Shown here piece by piece: positions 43,677 to 52,460 of a stretch of DNA of 64,000 nucleotides. The first letter of the stretch is position 1, and each line of letters begins with the position of its first letter. The notes beneath the pieces are model-generated. The model was given only the letters and a program-made list of their open reading frames with translations. It was not told where the DNA came from and did no database searches. A program made the position numbers and the translations under genes. Source of the stretch: Parvimonas sp000223315 (GTDB lineage: Bacteria; Bacillota; Clostridia; Tissierellales; Peptoniphilaceae); contig CP189843.1 in assembly GCA_050262155.1 (NCBI GenBank), positions 1,178,001 through 1,242,000 of the forward strand. Direction: 5' to 3'.

Positions 43677-44546
43677 CTACTCAGCAAACAGTCTTTGATA
43701 CATCTGTTCAGACGCATTTATATGCTCTCTTATTTTAATTAATTTTATGCCTTTATCCTGTATTGCCTTAATTGCATCGTCAAAAGAATTCTTTTTAAAT
43801 TGACAAATAATCATATCTTTTTCAATTTCAGCACTTACTACAAATGGAGATAAAATTTCTAAAGTTTGATCATTAGAAGTAGTATCAATAGCATAGATTA
43901 AAAATTCATCTTCAACGATTTTTTTGACAATTTTTTTGTCCTTTATGAATAAAAGATTATCAGTTAATTGACTAATTTCTCCTAAAAAATGTGTAGATAA
44001 AATTACCAGAGTTCCCCTTTCTGATATTTCCTTTAACATAACTCTAAGCTCTATTTGACTGCTAGGATCAAGCCCGTTAAAAGGTTCGTCAAGCAATAAA
44101 ACTTCAGGATTATTAATAAGTGCAATAGCCAAAAGTAACCTCTGTTTCATTCCCAAAGAATATGTCTTTACAGCTCTTTTATAAAATTTTTCAATCTTAG
44201 TTAGACTTACAATTTCTTTTATTCTAGTCTTTGGCAATTTTTGTATATTTGCAATAAATTTCAAATGATCAAGTCCTGTTAAATTTGGAAATAAAATACT
44301 TGCATCCTGTAAATATGACAATTTTTTAAAAATAGCATTATCCCTATTATCTATACCATTTACAGTAATCTGTCCGGATTGATAGCTATTCAAATTTGTA
44401 ATACAATCCAAAAGGGTAGTTTTTCCCGTTCCATTAGGTGCAACCAAAGCCCAAACCTCTGCATTTTCAAGCTCTAAAGATAAATCATTTAAAACTACAT
44501 TCTCTCCATATCTTTTAGTAAGATTTTTTATACACAAACTAGGCAT
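43677..44546 (-). CDS. ABC transporter ATPase
   Basis: It has 289 residues: VAPNGTGKTTLLDC (Walker A), TYSLGMKQRLLLAIALI (signature), VLLLDEPFNGLDP (Walker B) and LSTHFLGEI (H-loop), then a C-terminal extension. It energises the neighbouring ABC-2 permeases. The start ATG at 44546 is seven bases from AAGGAGG and overlaps the end of the upstream permease; the ATG at 44552 is too close to the site. Confidence 0.92.
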   Translation of the reverse strand: MPSLCIKNLTKRYGENVVLNDLSLELENAEVWALVAPNGTGKTTLLDCITNLNSYQSGQITVNGIDNRDNAIFKKLSYLQDASILFPNLTGLDHLKFIANIQKLPKTRIKEIVSLTKIEKFYKRAVKTYSLGMKQRLLLAIALINNPEVLLLDEPFNGLDPSSQIELRVMLKEISERGTLVILSTHFLGEISQLTDNLLFIKDKKIVKKIVEDEFLIYAIDTTSNDQTLEILSPFVVSAEIEKDMIICQFKKNSFDDAIKAIQDKGIKLIKIREHINASEQMYQRLFAE

Positions 44547-45801
44547 ATCCATTCCTCCTTCTATCTTGAATAAAAGCTATACAAATCAATAAAATTGTTA
44601 AAATACAAATTCCAATTGCTAAAATTTTACAAGATTTATCAAAACTGTAAGTAATTGTTTTAAATAAAAAATTTATACTTCCGTCAGCTATTTTTCCAAC
44701 TCTCCAGTATGAAAACGGATTATACCATTTATTAAACATCTGTAAAGTTGCTATCAGCCCAAAAGATAAAATAACGGATTTTACACTGGATTTTACAAAA
44801 GTTGAAATTGCACTTGTAAATAAGAATATAAATAGTCCATAGAGTAAGAACAAAATCAAACTTTTTATTAAAACATCAGATATTGGAACAATCTTATATC
44901 CAAAACTCATAAGTGAAAAATAATCACTTTTTACAATATAAGTTGTAATCGGATATTTAAAAGATGATGACCCGCTTATTAAAAATTCTATTCCAAAAAA
45001 TATTGCAGGTATCAATAGTCCTAACAAAATCGTTAAAATTCCACCTGTAAAAAGTCCCGACGATACAATCCTAAATTTACTTGCCCCCGATGTCCTTAAA
45101 AATCTAATTGTTTTATTTTGACTCTCCTCCAGCTTTGAAAATAAAATACCAAAAGTTACTACAATTATAAAAGTATAGATTAATACTAAATTATTTGTAA
45201 AAAAGTCCCATAATCTATGTGAAGTTCCAATTAATGTTTTTTTGCTATAATAGTCAAGAAGTTTACTTTCTTCTGAAGTTCGAGGTTGTTCAAACTCTGT
45301 TTTCTCTAAATATAATGGATGAGCTGAAGGAAGGTCATTTTCTATTAAATACTTCAATGTTTCGTATGTTATCTCTACTGTCAACTTATCTACAGTATAA
45401 CTTATTCCCTTTTTTACAAATCCTTTTGAAACGAAATTTCCGTTGGGATCTAAAGAACGCTTTAATTCATCTTCATATAATGCGTGCCAATTTTCAGCTT
45501 TAATATCTTGGATTATTTTTTCATAATACTGTATATTGGCAATATTTCTTTTTTTCATATTATTTAATTCTATTTTTTCTTCATCTGAAATATTACTGCT
45601 TTCTAAATCTTTATCTACCTCTTTAATTTCTTCTTTAAATATCTCTATAACTCTTTCTCTACTAAAAATTTGTTCTTCCTTATTTTTATTATTTTCAATT
45701 TTTGAAATAGAAGATATAACAGTTCCAATAATTATAATTATAATAAGGAATAGAATATTCTTTTTCTGTTTAATAAAATACTTAAAAAACAAATTACACA
45801 T
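44539..45801 (-). CDS. ABC-2 permease with large extracytoplasmic domain, copy 2
   Basis: It has 420 residues. A membrane helix at about 15-33 is followed by a charged, coiled-coil-rich domain (about 35-200) and five or six helices to the C-terminus. From about SEESKLLDYYSKKTLIGTSH onward it is nearly identical to the gene at 45939-47192, while the extracytoplasmic domain is only distantly similar. The ATG at 45801 follows GGAGG; the frame extends to 45828 without a site. It has a private copy of the duplicated promoter. Confidence 0.85.
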   Translation of the reverse strand: MCNLFFKYFIKQKKNILFLIIIIIIGTVISSISKIENNKNKEEQIFSRERVIEIFKEEIKEVDKDLESSNISDEEKIELNNMKKRNIANIQYYEKIIQDIKAENWHALYEDELKRSLDPNGNFVSKGFVKKGISYTVDKLTVEITYETLKYLIENDLPSAHPLYLEKTEFEQPRTSEESKLLDYYSKKTLIGTSHRLWDFFTNNLVLIYTFIIVVTFGILFSKLEESQNKTIRFLRTSGASKFRIVSSGLFTGGILTILLGLLIPAIFFGIEFLISGSSSFKYPITTYIVKSDYFSLMSFGYKIVPISDVLIKSLILFLLYGLFIFLFTSAISTFVKSSVKSVILSFGLIATLQMFNKWYNPFSYWRVGKIADGSINFLFKTITYSFDKSCKILAIGICILTILLICIAFIQDRRRNGYA

Positions 45802-45889
45802 AGCTACCTCCAAAGCAAAACGCAACAAAAAAACATTTTATATAAAATACATTTCAGAAAATCAATTTATCTATTTACTTTCTCTTCTA

Positions 45890-45935
45890 GGTAAATCGTT
45901 ACCACGAGAATATCACAATTTTTATTTTTTGTCAA
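45890..45935 (-). promoter_or_regulatory. Promoter and inverted repeat of permease copy 2
   Basis: Minus-strand perfect TTGACA (45930-45935) and TATTCT (45907-45912) are 17 bases apart. Just downstream of the -10 lies GGTAA-ATCG-TTACC (45890-45903), a perfect inverted repeat likely to be an operator. It shares TAAATCGTT with the lacI promoter site. Confidence 0.75.
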
Positions 45936-45938
45936 ATA

Positions 45939-47192
45939 TTATACATATTTTCGAGTTATTTTATCTTGAATAAAAGCTAAACAAATTAATAAAATGGTTA
46001 AAATACAAATTCCAATTACTAAAATTTTACAAGATTTATCAAAACTGTAAGTAATAGTTTTAGATAAAATATTTATACTTCCGTCAGCGATTTTTCCAAC
46101 TCTCCAATATGAAAATGGATTATACCATTTATTAAATATCTGTAAAGTCGCTATAAGCCCAAAGGATAAAATAACGGATTTTACACTTGATTTTACAAAA
46201 GTTGAAATTGCACTTGTAAATAGGAAAATAAATAGTCCATAGAGCAAGAACAAAATCAAACTTTTTGTTAAAACATCAGATATTGGAACAATCTTATATT
46301 CAAAACTCATAAGTGAAAAATAATCACTTTTAACAATATAAGTTGTTATCGGATATTTAAAAGATGACGAACCGCTTATTAGAAATTCTATTCCAAAAAA
46401 TATTGCAGGTATCAACAATCCAAGTATAATAGTTAAAATTCCACCTGTGAAAAGTCCCGACGATACAATCCTAAATTTACTTGCCCCCGATGTCTTTAAA
46501 AATCTAATAGTTTTATTTTGACTTTCCTCCAGCTTTGAAAATAGAATTCCAAAAGTTACAACAATTATAAAAGTATAGATTAATACTAAATTATTTGTAA
46601 AAAAATCCCATAATCTATGTGAAGTTCCTATTAAAGTCTTTTTGCTATAATAGTCAAGAGCTTTATTTTCTTCAGAAGATCTCGGTTGATCAAATTCTGT
46701 TCTCTGCAAAAACAAAGGAGGGGCTGAAGGAATATTATGCTTTTTTAGATATGTTAAAGTTTCAAATGTAATTTCTATAGTTGTTTCATTTACATTATAG
46801 CTATCACCTATTTGAATGGAAGCAAATCTTCCTTCGGGATCTTTGAGATGTTTAAAACTGTCATCATATAAATACTGCCAATTTGAATTTTCAATGCTTT
46901 TTATGTATTCTTTACTTTCTTCTATATATTTAGGGATAATTTTCTGATATTCTTCTATTAATTCCTTATCTTCTTCTGAGATATTATCCTTTTCAAGTTC
47001 ATTTTTGTAATGCTCCAGTTCATTTTTATATTCTTCGATATTCCTTTTGCATCTTTCAATTTTTTCTTTATTAGTTTTGTTATTTTCAAAATTTTTTAAA
47101 GATGATGTCCCCAATCCCAAAATTATAATCATAATAAGTAATATAATATTTTTCTTCTGTTTTATAAAATATTTAAAAAATAATCTACACAT
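45939..47192 (-). CDS. ABC-2 permease with large extracytoplasmic domain, copy 1
   Basis: It has 417 residues, same layout as copy 2: MCRLFFKYFIKQKKNI leading into the first helix, a lysine/glutamate-rich coiled coil (about 35-110), a soluble part to about 190, and a polytopic C-terminal half nearly identical to copy 2 in protein and DNA. The ATG at 47192 follows GGGAGG. It is the first gene of the operon (copy 1, copy 2, ATPase, third permease). The role is unknown; such systems often move or resist antimicrobial peptides. Confidence 0.85.
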   Translation of the reverse strand: MCRLFFKYFIKQKKNIILLIMIIILGLGTSSLKNFENNKTNKEKIERCKRNIEEYKNELEHYKNELEKDNISEEDKELIEEYQKIIPKYIEESKEYIKSIENSNWQYLYDDSFKHLKDPEGRFASIQIGDSYNVNETTIEITFETLTYLKKHNIPSAPPLFLQRTEFDQPRSSEENKALDYYSKKTLIGTSHRLWDFFTNNLVLIYTFIIVVTFGILFSKLEESQNKTIRFLKTSGASKFRIVSSGLFTGGILTIILGLLIPAIFFGIEFLISGSSSFKYPITTYIVKSDYFSLMSFEYKIVPISDVLTKSLILFLLYGLFIFLFTSAISTFVKSSVKSVILSFGLIATLQIFNKWYNPFSYWRVGKIADGSINILSKTITYSFDKSCKILVIGICILTILLICLAFIQDKITRKYV

Positions 47193-47250
47193 AGATACCT
47201 CCCAAAGTAAAAACGTCAAAAGATAATTTATCTATTTACTTTCTCTTCTA

Positions 47251-47296
47251 GGTAAATCGTTACTACGAGAATATCATAATTGTTATTTTTTGTCAA
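47251..47296 (-). promoter_or_regulatory. Promoter and inverted repeat of permease copy 1
   Basis: Minus-strand TTGACA (47291-47296) and TATTCT (47268-47273) are 17 bases apart, with GGTAAATCGTTACT (47251-47264) downstream. This is the same arrangement as at 45890-45935 with one arm base changed. Confidence 0.75.
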
Positions 47297-47327
47297 ATAT
47301 AATAACTAGTATTTTTCATATTATATA

Positions 47328-47357
47328 TTGACATAAAATAAAATTATATCATATAGT
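47328..47357 (+). promoter_or_regulatory. Possible plus-strand promoter in the intergenic gap
   Basis: TTGACA (47328-47333) and TATAGT (47352-47357) are 18 bases apart, pointing away from the permease operon into 200 bases without a gene that end at a strong terminator. The 47193-47661 gap otherwise holds only the copy-1 promoter, one hairpin, the terminator and a family-2 repeat. Confidence 0.4.
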
Positions 47358-47479
47358 AAGATAATTTGAGATTGTATAATTTTAATTTTAAAATATCGTT
47401 CTTATTATTTATGTAGCTTTTAATTATGAAAAAATATTAAAAAATGTATTTCTATTTTCAATTTTAATTCTATATTCTT

Positions 47480-47517
47480 GTAGCAGTATAAAAAAAGATA
47501 AAGCATTTTTATACTAC
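47480..47517. repeat. Hairpin GTAGcaGTATAAAAA / TTTTTATACTAC
   Basis: A nine-base stem plus four further pairs across a two-base bulge, 26 bases before the terminator at 47543. It may be part of a small RNA. Confidence 0.5.
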
Positions 47518-47542
47518 ATAAGCATAAGTGAAAATTGTATAA

Positions 47543-47575
47543 AAAAACTCATCTAAGCATGTTAGATGAGTTTTT
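47543..47575. terminator. Bidirectional intrinsic terminator
   Basis: Stem ACTCATCTAA / TTAGATGAGT with loop GCATG, T's after it on the plus strand and A's before it. No annotated plus-strand gene precedes it; on the minus strand it could serve the alcohol dehydrogenase gene. Confidence 0.9.
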
Positions 47576-47642
47576 ATTGTGAAACAACAAGGTTCCCGGG
47601 TACCCACCCGATGCGAAGCATCGAGGAAGGGTGGGGTTCTTA
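47576..47642 (+). repeat. Family-2 palindromic element, copy 3
   Basis: It reads ATTGTGAAACAACAAGG, GGTTCCCGGGTACCCACC, CGATGC-GAA-GCATCGAGGA and AGGGTGGGGTTCTTA. It follows the T-tract of the terminator at 47543-47575 in the same orientation as the other copies follow theirs. Confidence 0.88.
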
Positions 47643-47661
47643 TTTAATTATTTTTAAAATT

Positions 47662-48837
47662 TTACAAACACATTCTATAAATATTTTCTATATCTTCAGG
47701 TGTTAATTCTCTAAAGCCTTTTATACTTTCTTTTCCCTTACAAGCCTTCTTAGCCATAATAGCAAAATTTTCATCATTAATATTTACATCTTTTAATGTG
47801 CTTTGTAATTTTAAGTCATTAAATAAAAATTCTGAAAGTTTTTCAATGGCTTTTTCTGCAATTTCTCTATCAGAAAGATTTTTATCTATGCCAAAAACAT
47901 TAACTCCAAATTGAACATATTTGTATATATTTTCATCATTTAAACAATATTGCATCCAACGTGGAGTTAATATTGCAAGTCCATGTCCATGAGTTATATC
48001 ATAAAAAGCTGAAAGTTCATGTTCCATTGGGTGACAACTCCATGCAGTTGATTTACTTCCATTTATAAAACCGTTTATTGCCCAGGAAGATGTCCACATT
48101 AAATTAGCACGAGCTTCATAGTTTGTAGGGTCTTTCATTGCTATCGGAGCATATTTTATAACTGTTTTCATAAGACCTTCCATAACACAATCAAGCATAA
48201 ACAAATCATTTTCTGTTGTAAAATAAACTTCTAGGATATGACTTAAAATATCTGCTGAACCGCAAGCAGTTTGATACTCACTTACACTGTAAGTATTTTT
48301 AGGATCAAGAAATGAAACTTTTGGTAACATACACATTGAACCATTGCTTAATTTTTCATTTGTTTTAAGGTTTGAAATAACTCCATCATTATCCATTTCA
48401 GAACCGGTTGCTGAAAGTGTTAATATAGTTAAAAGAGGCAATGCATCTTCTATTTTTGCTCTTTTTTCTAAATCAAGAAAATCCCATGGGTCAAAATCAA
48501 CTTTTGCTCCGGCACAAATAAATTTTGAGGCATCAATCGTTGAGCCTCCACCAACAGCAAGAACCACATCAATATTTTCTTCCTTACATATTCTAGCACC
48601 CTCTCTAACAGATTCTATTCTAGGATTAGGTTCTATCCCTGAAAGTTCAAAAACTTCAAGTCCTGCACCTTTTATTTCTTTTATAACCTCATCATAAAGT
48701 CCTATCTTTTTAATGGAACCTCCTCCGTAAGTTAACAAAACTTTTTTTCCATATTTTGACAATTCTCTTCCAAGATTGGAAAGTTGTCCTTCTCCAAAAT
48801 ATACCTTAACAGGAATATTGTAAATAAATGGTTTCAT
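47662..48837 (-). CDS. Iron-containing alcohol dehydrogenase (butanol dehydrogenase type)
   Basis: It has 391 residues. The N-terminal nucleotide-binding fold contains VLLTYGGGSIKK and LAVGGGSTIDASKF; the metal-binding half contains ATGSEMDNDGVIS and the His pair region HPMEHELSAFYDITHGHGL. It belongs to the BdhA/YqhD group, usually NAD(P)H-dependent reduction of aldehydes to alcohols during fermentation. The ATG follows AAGGAGG. It stands alone. Confidence 0.93.
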   Translation of the reverse strand: MKPFIYNIPVKVYFGEGQLSNLGRELSKYGKKVLLTYGGGSIKKIGLYDEVIKEIKGAGLEVFELSGIEPNPRIESVREGARICKEENIDVVLAVGGGSTIDASKFICAGAKVDFDPWDFLDLEKRAKIEDALPLLTILTLSATGSEMDNDGVISNLKTNEKLSNGSMCMLPKVSFLDPKNTYSVSEYQTACGSADILSHILEVYFTTENDLFMLDCVMEGLMKTVIKYAPIAMKDPTNYEARANLMWTSSWAINGFINGSKSTAWSCHPMEHELSAFYDITHGHGLAILTPRWMQYCLNDENIYKYVQFGVNVFGIDKNLSDREIAEKAIEKLSEFLFNDLKLQSTLKDVNINDENFAIMAKKACKGKESIKGFRELTPEDIENIYRMCL

Positions 48838-48935
48838 AAAAATCCTCCTTTAAATTTATTTTTAATACTTCTAAATTAATTTTACCTCTCCTCTATATCT
48901 AGTTAAAGAATACCCTTATTTTAACTTGAGAAAAC

Positions 48936-48968
48936 AAAAAGAGAGAATTATTTAAAACAATCCTCTCT
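48936..48968 (-). terminator. Terminator after the small membrane gene at 49002
   Basis: GAGAGGATT ... AATTCTCTC on the minus strand forms a stem with an AT-rich loop and is followed by TTTTTG. Confidence 0.7.
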
Positions 48969-49001
48969 AATTTTTATTCTGTAAAAACAATACACCATGC
49001 C

Positions 49002-49382
49002 TTATTTTACTATTTTATTAAATATTTGCTTTGTTGCATAATGTGAAATTAACAAAATGATTAAAGAAAAGTCGAAAGGAATTTTTACTACAACTTTTAT
49101 TAAAAAGCATAGAGTAAAAGCTATTACATCTAAAATCATAAATTGTTTTTCACTCGTGTATTTTTTTATAGTATCATATTTTATTTTTAGATTTCTAACA
49201 AGGATTACAAGAGCAACTACTCCAACTAATGCATCAATACTGAAATTAACTAAAAATTTATTATTTATAACAGCCCATAAAAAATATATAAACAAAGTTC
49301 CCATCATAATTATGGTTAATCCTGTCAAAGATATCTTTGATTTATCTTCTGACATTTCTTTTGGTGTAATTCTTCTTGCCAT
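49002..49382 (-). CDS. Four-helix membrane protein of unknown function
   Basis: It has 126 residues with four hydrophobic segments (about 20-40, 46-62, 82-97, 101-117) and a basic N-terminus MARRITPKEMSEDKSKISLT. It is not recognised. Its ATG touches the stop codon of the aminopeptidase gene, so it is co-translated with it, and a terminator follows. Confidence 0.75.
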   Translation of the reverse strand: MARRITPKEMSEDKSKISLTGLTIIMMGTLFIYFLWAVINNKFLVNFSIDALVGVVALVILVRNLKIKYDTIKKYTSEKQFMILDVIAFTLCFLIKVVVKIPFDFSLIILLISHYATKQIFNKIVK

Positions 49383-50701
49383 TATTCAAAAATCACTCCG
49401 TCAGCACAATCAATTTTAATATTTGTTGAGAAGAATTCTTTTAATGCAGTAACCATATATCCTGTATCTTTAATTCCACAAGTTTCAAAACTTGAGTGCA
49501 TTCCAAGTTGTGCAACCCCAATATCAAGAGCATGTAAACTAACTTGAATATTTGATAAGTTTCCAAGAGTTGAACCACCAACTTTGTCTGATCTATTTGC
49601 AAAGTATTGTGTAGGAACATCTACTTTTTTACAAATTTCTAAAAATACTGCTCTACTGAAAGCGTCAGTTGTATATTTTTGATTTGCAGCTTCTTTTATA
49701 ACGATACCTTTATTCATAAAAGTTCTATTTGTTGGATCATAAAGTTCTGGATGATTTGGATGAACAGCATGAGCATTATCACAACTTACTAGGAAAGATT
49801 TTGCAACTGCTTGATGATATTCATCAGTTCCAAATCCAAGAGAAGCATTAATTCTCTTTAGCGCATCTTTCATAAATGTTGACATTGCACCTTGTTTTGT
49901 GTTTGAGCCAACTTCTTCGTTGTCAAAAACAGCACAAACATTTATTGCCTTTGGATTTTTAGCATCTAAAAATGCTTTCATTGAAGTAAATGCACATTGT
50001 AAGTCATCAAGTTTTGGAGTTGAAACGAATTCATCTTTGTATCCCCAGATACATTGTCTTTGACGATTTACTAGGAATAAATCTTTTGCAACTATATCTT
50101 CAACTTTAACACCTAATTCTTCTGCAATCATTTTGTCAAAGTCACCTTTCTTTAATTCTCCTGCTGAGAATAAAGGTAATAAATCAACTTGTTTATTGTA
50201 AGCATAACCGTTATTTATTTCTCTGTTTAAATGAATTGCAACATTTGGTATCATTAAAATATCTTTATCAATATAGAATAATTTATTTACAATATTTCCA
50301 TTTTCTCTAACTAAAACTCTACCCGCAAGACTTAAAGGTCTATCAAACCAAGTTGAGTCAATCATTCCACCATAACCTTCAACATTTAATTTTAAATGTT
50401 CTCCCGGTGCATCCATTTCAGGAACAGCTTTAACTTTATATGTTGGAGAGTCGCTGTGTGCGGCTGTAATTTGGAAATGGTAATCGCTAAGTTCTTCTCC
50501 AACTTGGAAAGCTAATATACTTGAGTTATTTCTAGTAGTATAGTAATTTCCACCTTTTTTTATTTCCCATTTTGCATTTTCCGGTAAAAATGTATAACCG
50601 GCTTTATCAAAATATTTTTTCATTGTATCAACAGTATGAAACATACTTTTACTTGAATCAATAAAAGTTAATAATTCTTTTGAAATTTCAATATTATTCA
50701 T
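49382..50701 (-). CDS. apeB: M18 family aspartyl aminopeptidase
   Basis: A dizinc aminopeptidase that removes N-terminal acidic or other residues from peptides in the cytoplasm. It has 439 residues. Metal and active-site blocks are ITAAHSDSPTYKVK, FDNEEVGSNTKQGA, SCDNAHAVHPNHPELYDP and a late GMHSSFETCG. The ATG at 50701 follows AGGAGG; the frame extends to 50719 without one. It fits a peptide-fermenting lifestyle. Confidence 0.95.
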   Translation of the reverse strand: MNNIEISKELLTFIDSSKSMFHTVDTMKKYFDKAGYTFLPENAKWEIKKGGNYYTTRNNSSILAFQVGEELSDYHFQITAAHSDSPTYKVKAVPEMDAPGEHLKLNVEGYGGMIDSTWFDRPLSLAGRVLVRENGNIVNKLFYIDKDILMIPNVAIHLNREINNGYAYNKQVDLLPLFSAGELKKGDFDKMIAEELGVKVEDIVAKDLFLVNRQRQCIWGYKDEFVSTPKLDDLQCAFTSMKAFLDAKNPKAINVCAVFDNEEVGSNTKQGAMSTFMKDALKRINASLGFGTDEYHQAVAKSFLVSCDNAHAVHPNHPELYDPTNRTFMNKGIVIKEAANQKYTTDAFSRAVFLEICKKVDVPTQYFANRSDKVGGSTLGNLSNIQVSLHALDIGVAQLGMHSSFETCGIKDTGYMVTALKEFFSTNIKIDCADGVIFE

Positions 50702-50766
50702 ATCAATACCTCCTATCATTTTAAATTTACCCTGTTTATTTTATTTAAAATCATAAAATATATTTC

Positions 50767-50803
50767 AAAGAAAATAAAGGAACCAAAGTTCCTTTATTTC
50801 TTT
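50767..50803 (-). terminator. Intrinsic terminator after the amino acid permease gene
   Basis: A long stem AAAGAAATAAAGGAAC / GTTCCTTTATTTTCTTT (one bulge) on the minus strand. Confidence 0.88.
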
Positions 50804-50808
50804 ATAAT

Positions 50809-52245
50809 CTACATTTTTTTATTATCTTCTCTTTTTCTAAGAACCGGTAAGATTAAACCTAAAGCAACTAAAACTGCTGGAGTTATAATCTTTAATACCA
50901 TTTCGAATTGGTCTTTTGAGTACATACCTAATAAACAACAAGCTAATGTTACTAAGAAACACCAAGCACCAAAGAATAATCCAACTCCTCTATTTTTAGT
51001 AAATCTATAATGTCTGTCAAGTTCTTCTTTACCATATCTAAGAGCAAAGTAAGCTACGAATACCCACATATATCTCATCGGCATTACTACACCGTTAAGA
51101 CGAGTAAGTTGTCTAAGAACTGTAGTAGCTCCCGGTACAAATGATTGAGCTAATATGATTGCTCCACCAAGGATTGCAACTAATGCGATACCATTTACAT
51201 AAGCTCCTCTTTCGTTCTTCTTTAACAATCTTGTTGGGATATATTGACTTGCATTAGGGTCTTCTAATAACATTCTTAAAGGAGCATCTATACTGATTAA
51301 TAATGTTGAGAATTGTCCAACAGTATTAGCTGCTGAATAGATGATTAATAGTAAATCACCAACACCATAGTATTGTCCTAATTTTTGGAATGCCCAGTAA
51401 GCACCATTTGCTGCATAAGAGTCAAATGCTTTTTTACTTGCATTAATTTCGTTGATATCGAACATAAGTCCCATAGCAACTGTTCCGAAGATAGCACTGA
51501 TAACAACCATTAAAGTTGCAAACATCATAGCTCTAGGGAATTCTTTAGCAGAATCTCCTTCGATTTTATTTACATAAGGTGAAATCTTTTCAATACCACC
51601 AACTGCAAATACTAAGATTGATAAACTACTTAAATAGTTTAAGTCAACTTTAGGGAATAAGTTATTCCAAGCGAAATTTAATTTTAAATATCCACCATTT
51701 GGATTGATAACAGGTGCAGCATACATCATAAGAATAAATAAAATACCTAAAACAAACATACTTGAACCTGCAAGTGTTGCTAATCTCTTAATAGGACTTA
51801 AACCCCTTGATGCTAAATAACAGAATAATAATAAAACACCAAAAGTAGCTAATTGAACATAGATAGTAGGAATACTGTCATATGCTTTAGCGTCTCTGAA
51901 AATCATAAAACTTAAAGCCTTAAGACCACCTGAACCTTTTCCGGCAATATAAGTAATATGTACTGCCCAGTAAGTCCAACCTGCATAGTAAGCTAATTTA
52001 GAGTTAGTAGTTTCTTGAATCCAAGATGTTACCCCACCACCTAAATCTTTAAATGTAGAACCAAGTTCTCCAACCATAAGTGCATACGGAATAAAATAAA
52101 ATGCAAACATTAGTATCCAAGAAAATATTACTTGAGTACCATGAAAGTAAATATAACCGTTTAAAACATTTCCAAATCCCCAAAGTGTTGAGAAACACAT
52201 AAATACAAGGGACTGCCATTTAATTTTCTTTTCGGAAACTTCCAT
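50809..52245 (-). CDS. APC family amino acid permease (glutamate/GABA antiporter-like)
   Basis: It has 478 residues with twelve predicted helices. The first helix region FSTLWGFGNVLNGYIYFHGT contains the unwound glycine-rich segment of the amino acid-polyamine-organocation family. The overall pattern resembles amino acid/amine antiporters, but the substrate cannot be fixed. The ATG at 52245 lies six bases after AGGAGG; a nearer ATG overlaps the site, and the longer frame to 52323 crosses the promoter. Transcribed alone from a strong promoter. Confidence 0.85.
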   Translation of the reverse strand: MEVSEKKIKWQSLVFMCFSTLWGFGNVLNGYIYFHGTQVIFSWILMFAFYFIPYALMVGELGSTFKDLGGGVTSWIQETTNSKLAYYAGWTYWAVHITYIAGKGSGGLKALSFMIFRDAKAYDSIPTIYVQLATFGVLLLFCYLASRGLSPIKRLATLAGSSMFVLGILFILMMYAAPVINPNGGYLKLNFAWNNLFPKVDLNYLSSLSILVFAVGGIEKISPYVNKIEGDSAKEFPRAMMFATLMVVISAIFGTVAMGLMFDINEINASKKAFDSYAANGAYWAFQKLGQYYGVGDLLLIIYSAANTVGQFSTLLISIDAPLRMLLEDPNASQYIPTRLLKKNERGAYVNGIALVAILGGAIILAQSFVPGATTVLRQLTRLNGVVMPMRYMWVFVAYFALRYGKEELDRHYRFTKNRGVGLFFGAWCFLVTLACCLLGMYSKDQFEMVLKIITPAVLVALGLILPVLRKREDNKKM

Positions 52246-52294
52246 TTTCATCCTCCTAAAATATAAATTTTTAGCTAAATTCTTAGCCAAACAC

Positions 52295-52323
52295 AGTATA
52301 CCAAATTTATACCTTCTTGTCAA
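52295..52323 (-). promoter_or_regulatory. Promoter of the amino acid permease gene
   Basis: Minus-strand perfect TTGACA (52318-52323) and TATACT (52295-52300) are 17 bases apart. The leader carries a direct repeat GCTAAGAATTTA / GCTAAAAATTTA. Confidence 0.88.
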
Positions 52324-52415
52324 AGGTTTTAAGAACAGGATAACGTTTTGTTTTTAATCTAAAAATATTATCACTTCACTCTATCGTTTCTGTAAATCAC
52401 AATTCAGCAAAAGAC

Positions 52416-52439
52416 AAAAGACACCTTGCAGTGTCTTTT
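52416..52439 (-). terminator. Hairpin terminator after potD
   Basis: Stem AAAAGACAC / GTGTCTTTT with a six-base loop; the following T-tract is modest. Confidence 0.6.
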
Positions 52440-52460
52440 GATTATAATATTTTATCATAT

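Noticed and set aside
45219..45973. Plus-strand open frames over the permease genes
   Set aside because: They mirror the AT-rich membrane coding sequence on the minus strand, lack ribosome binding sites and have no recognisable protein character.
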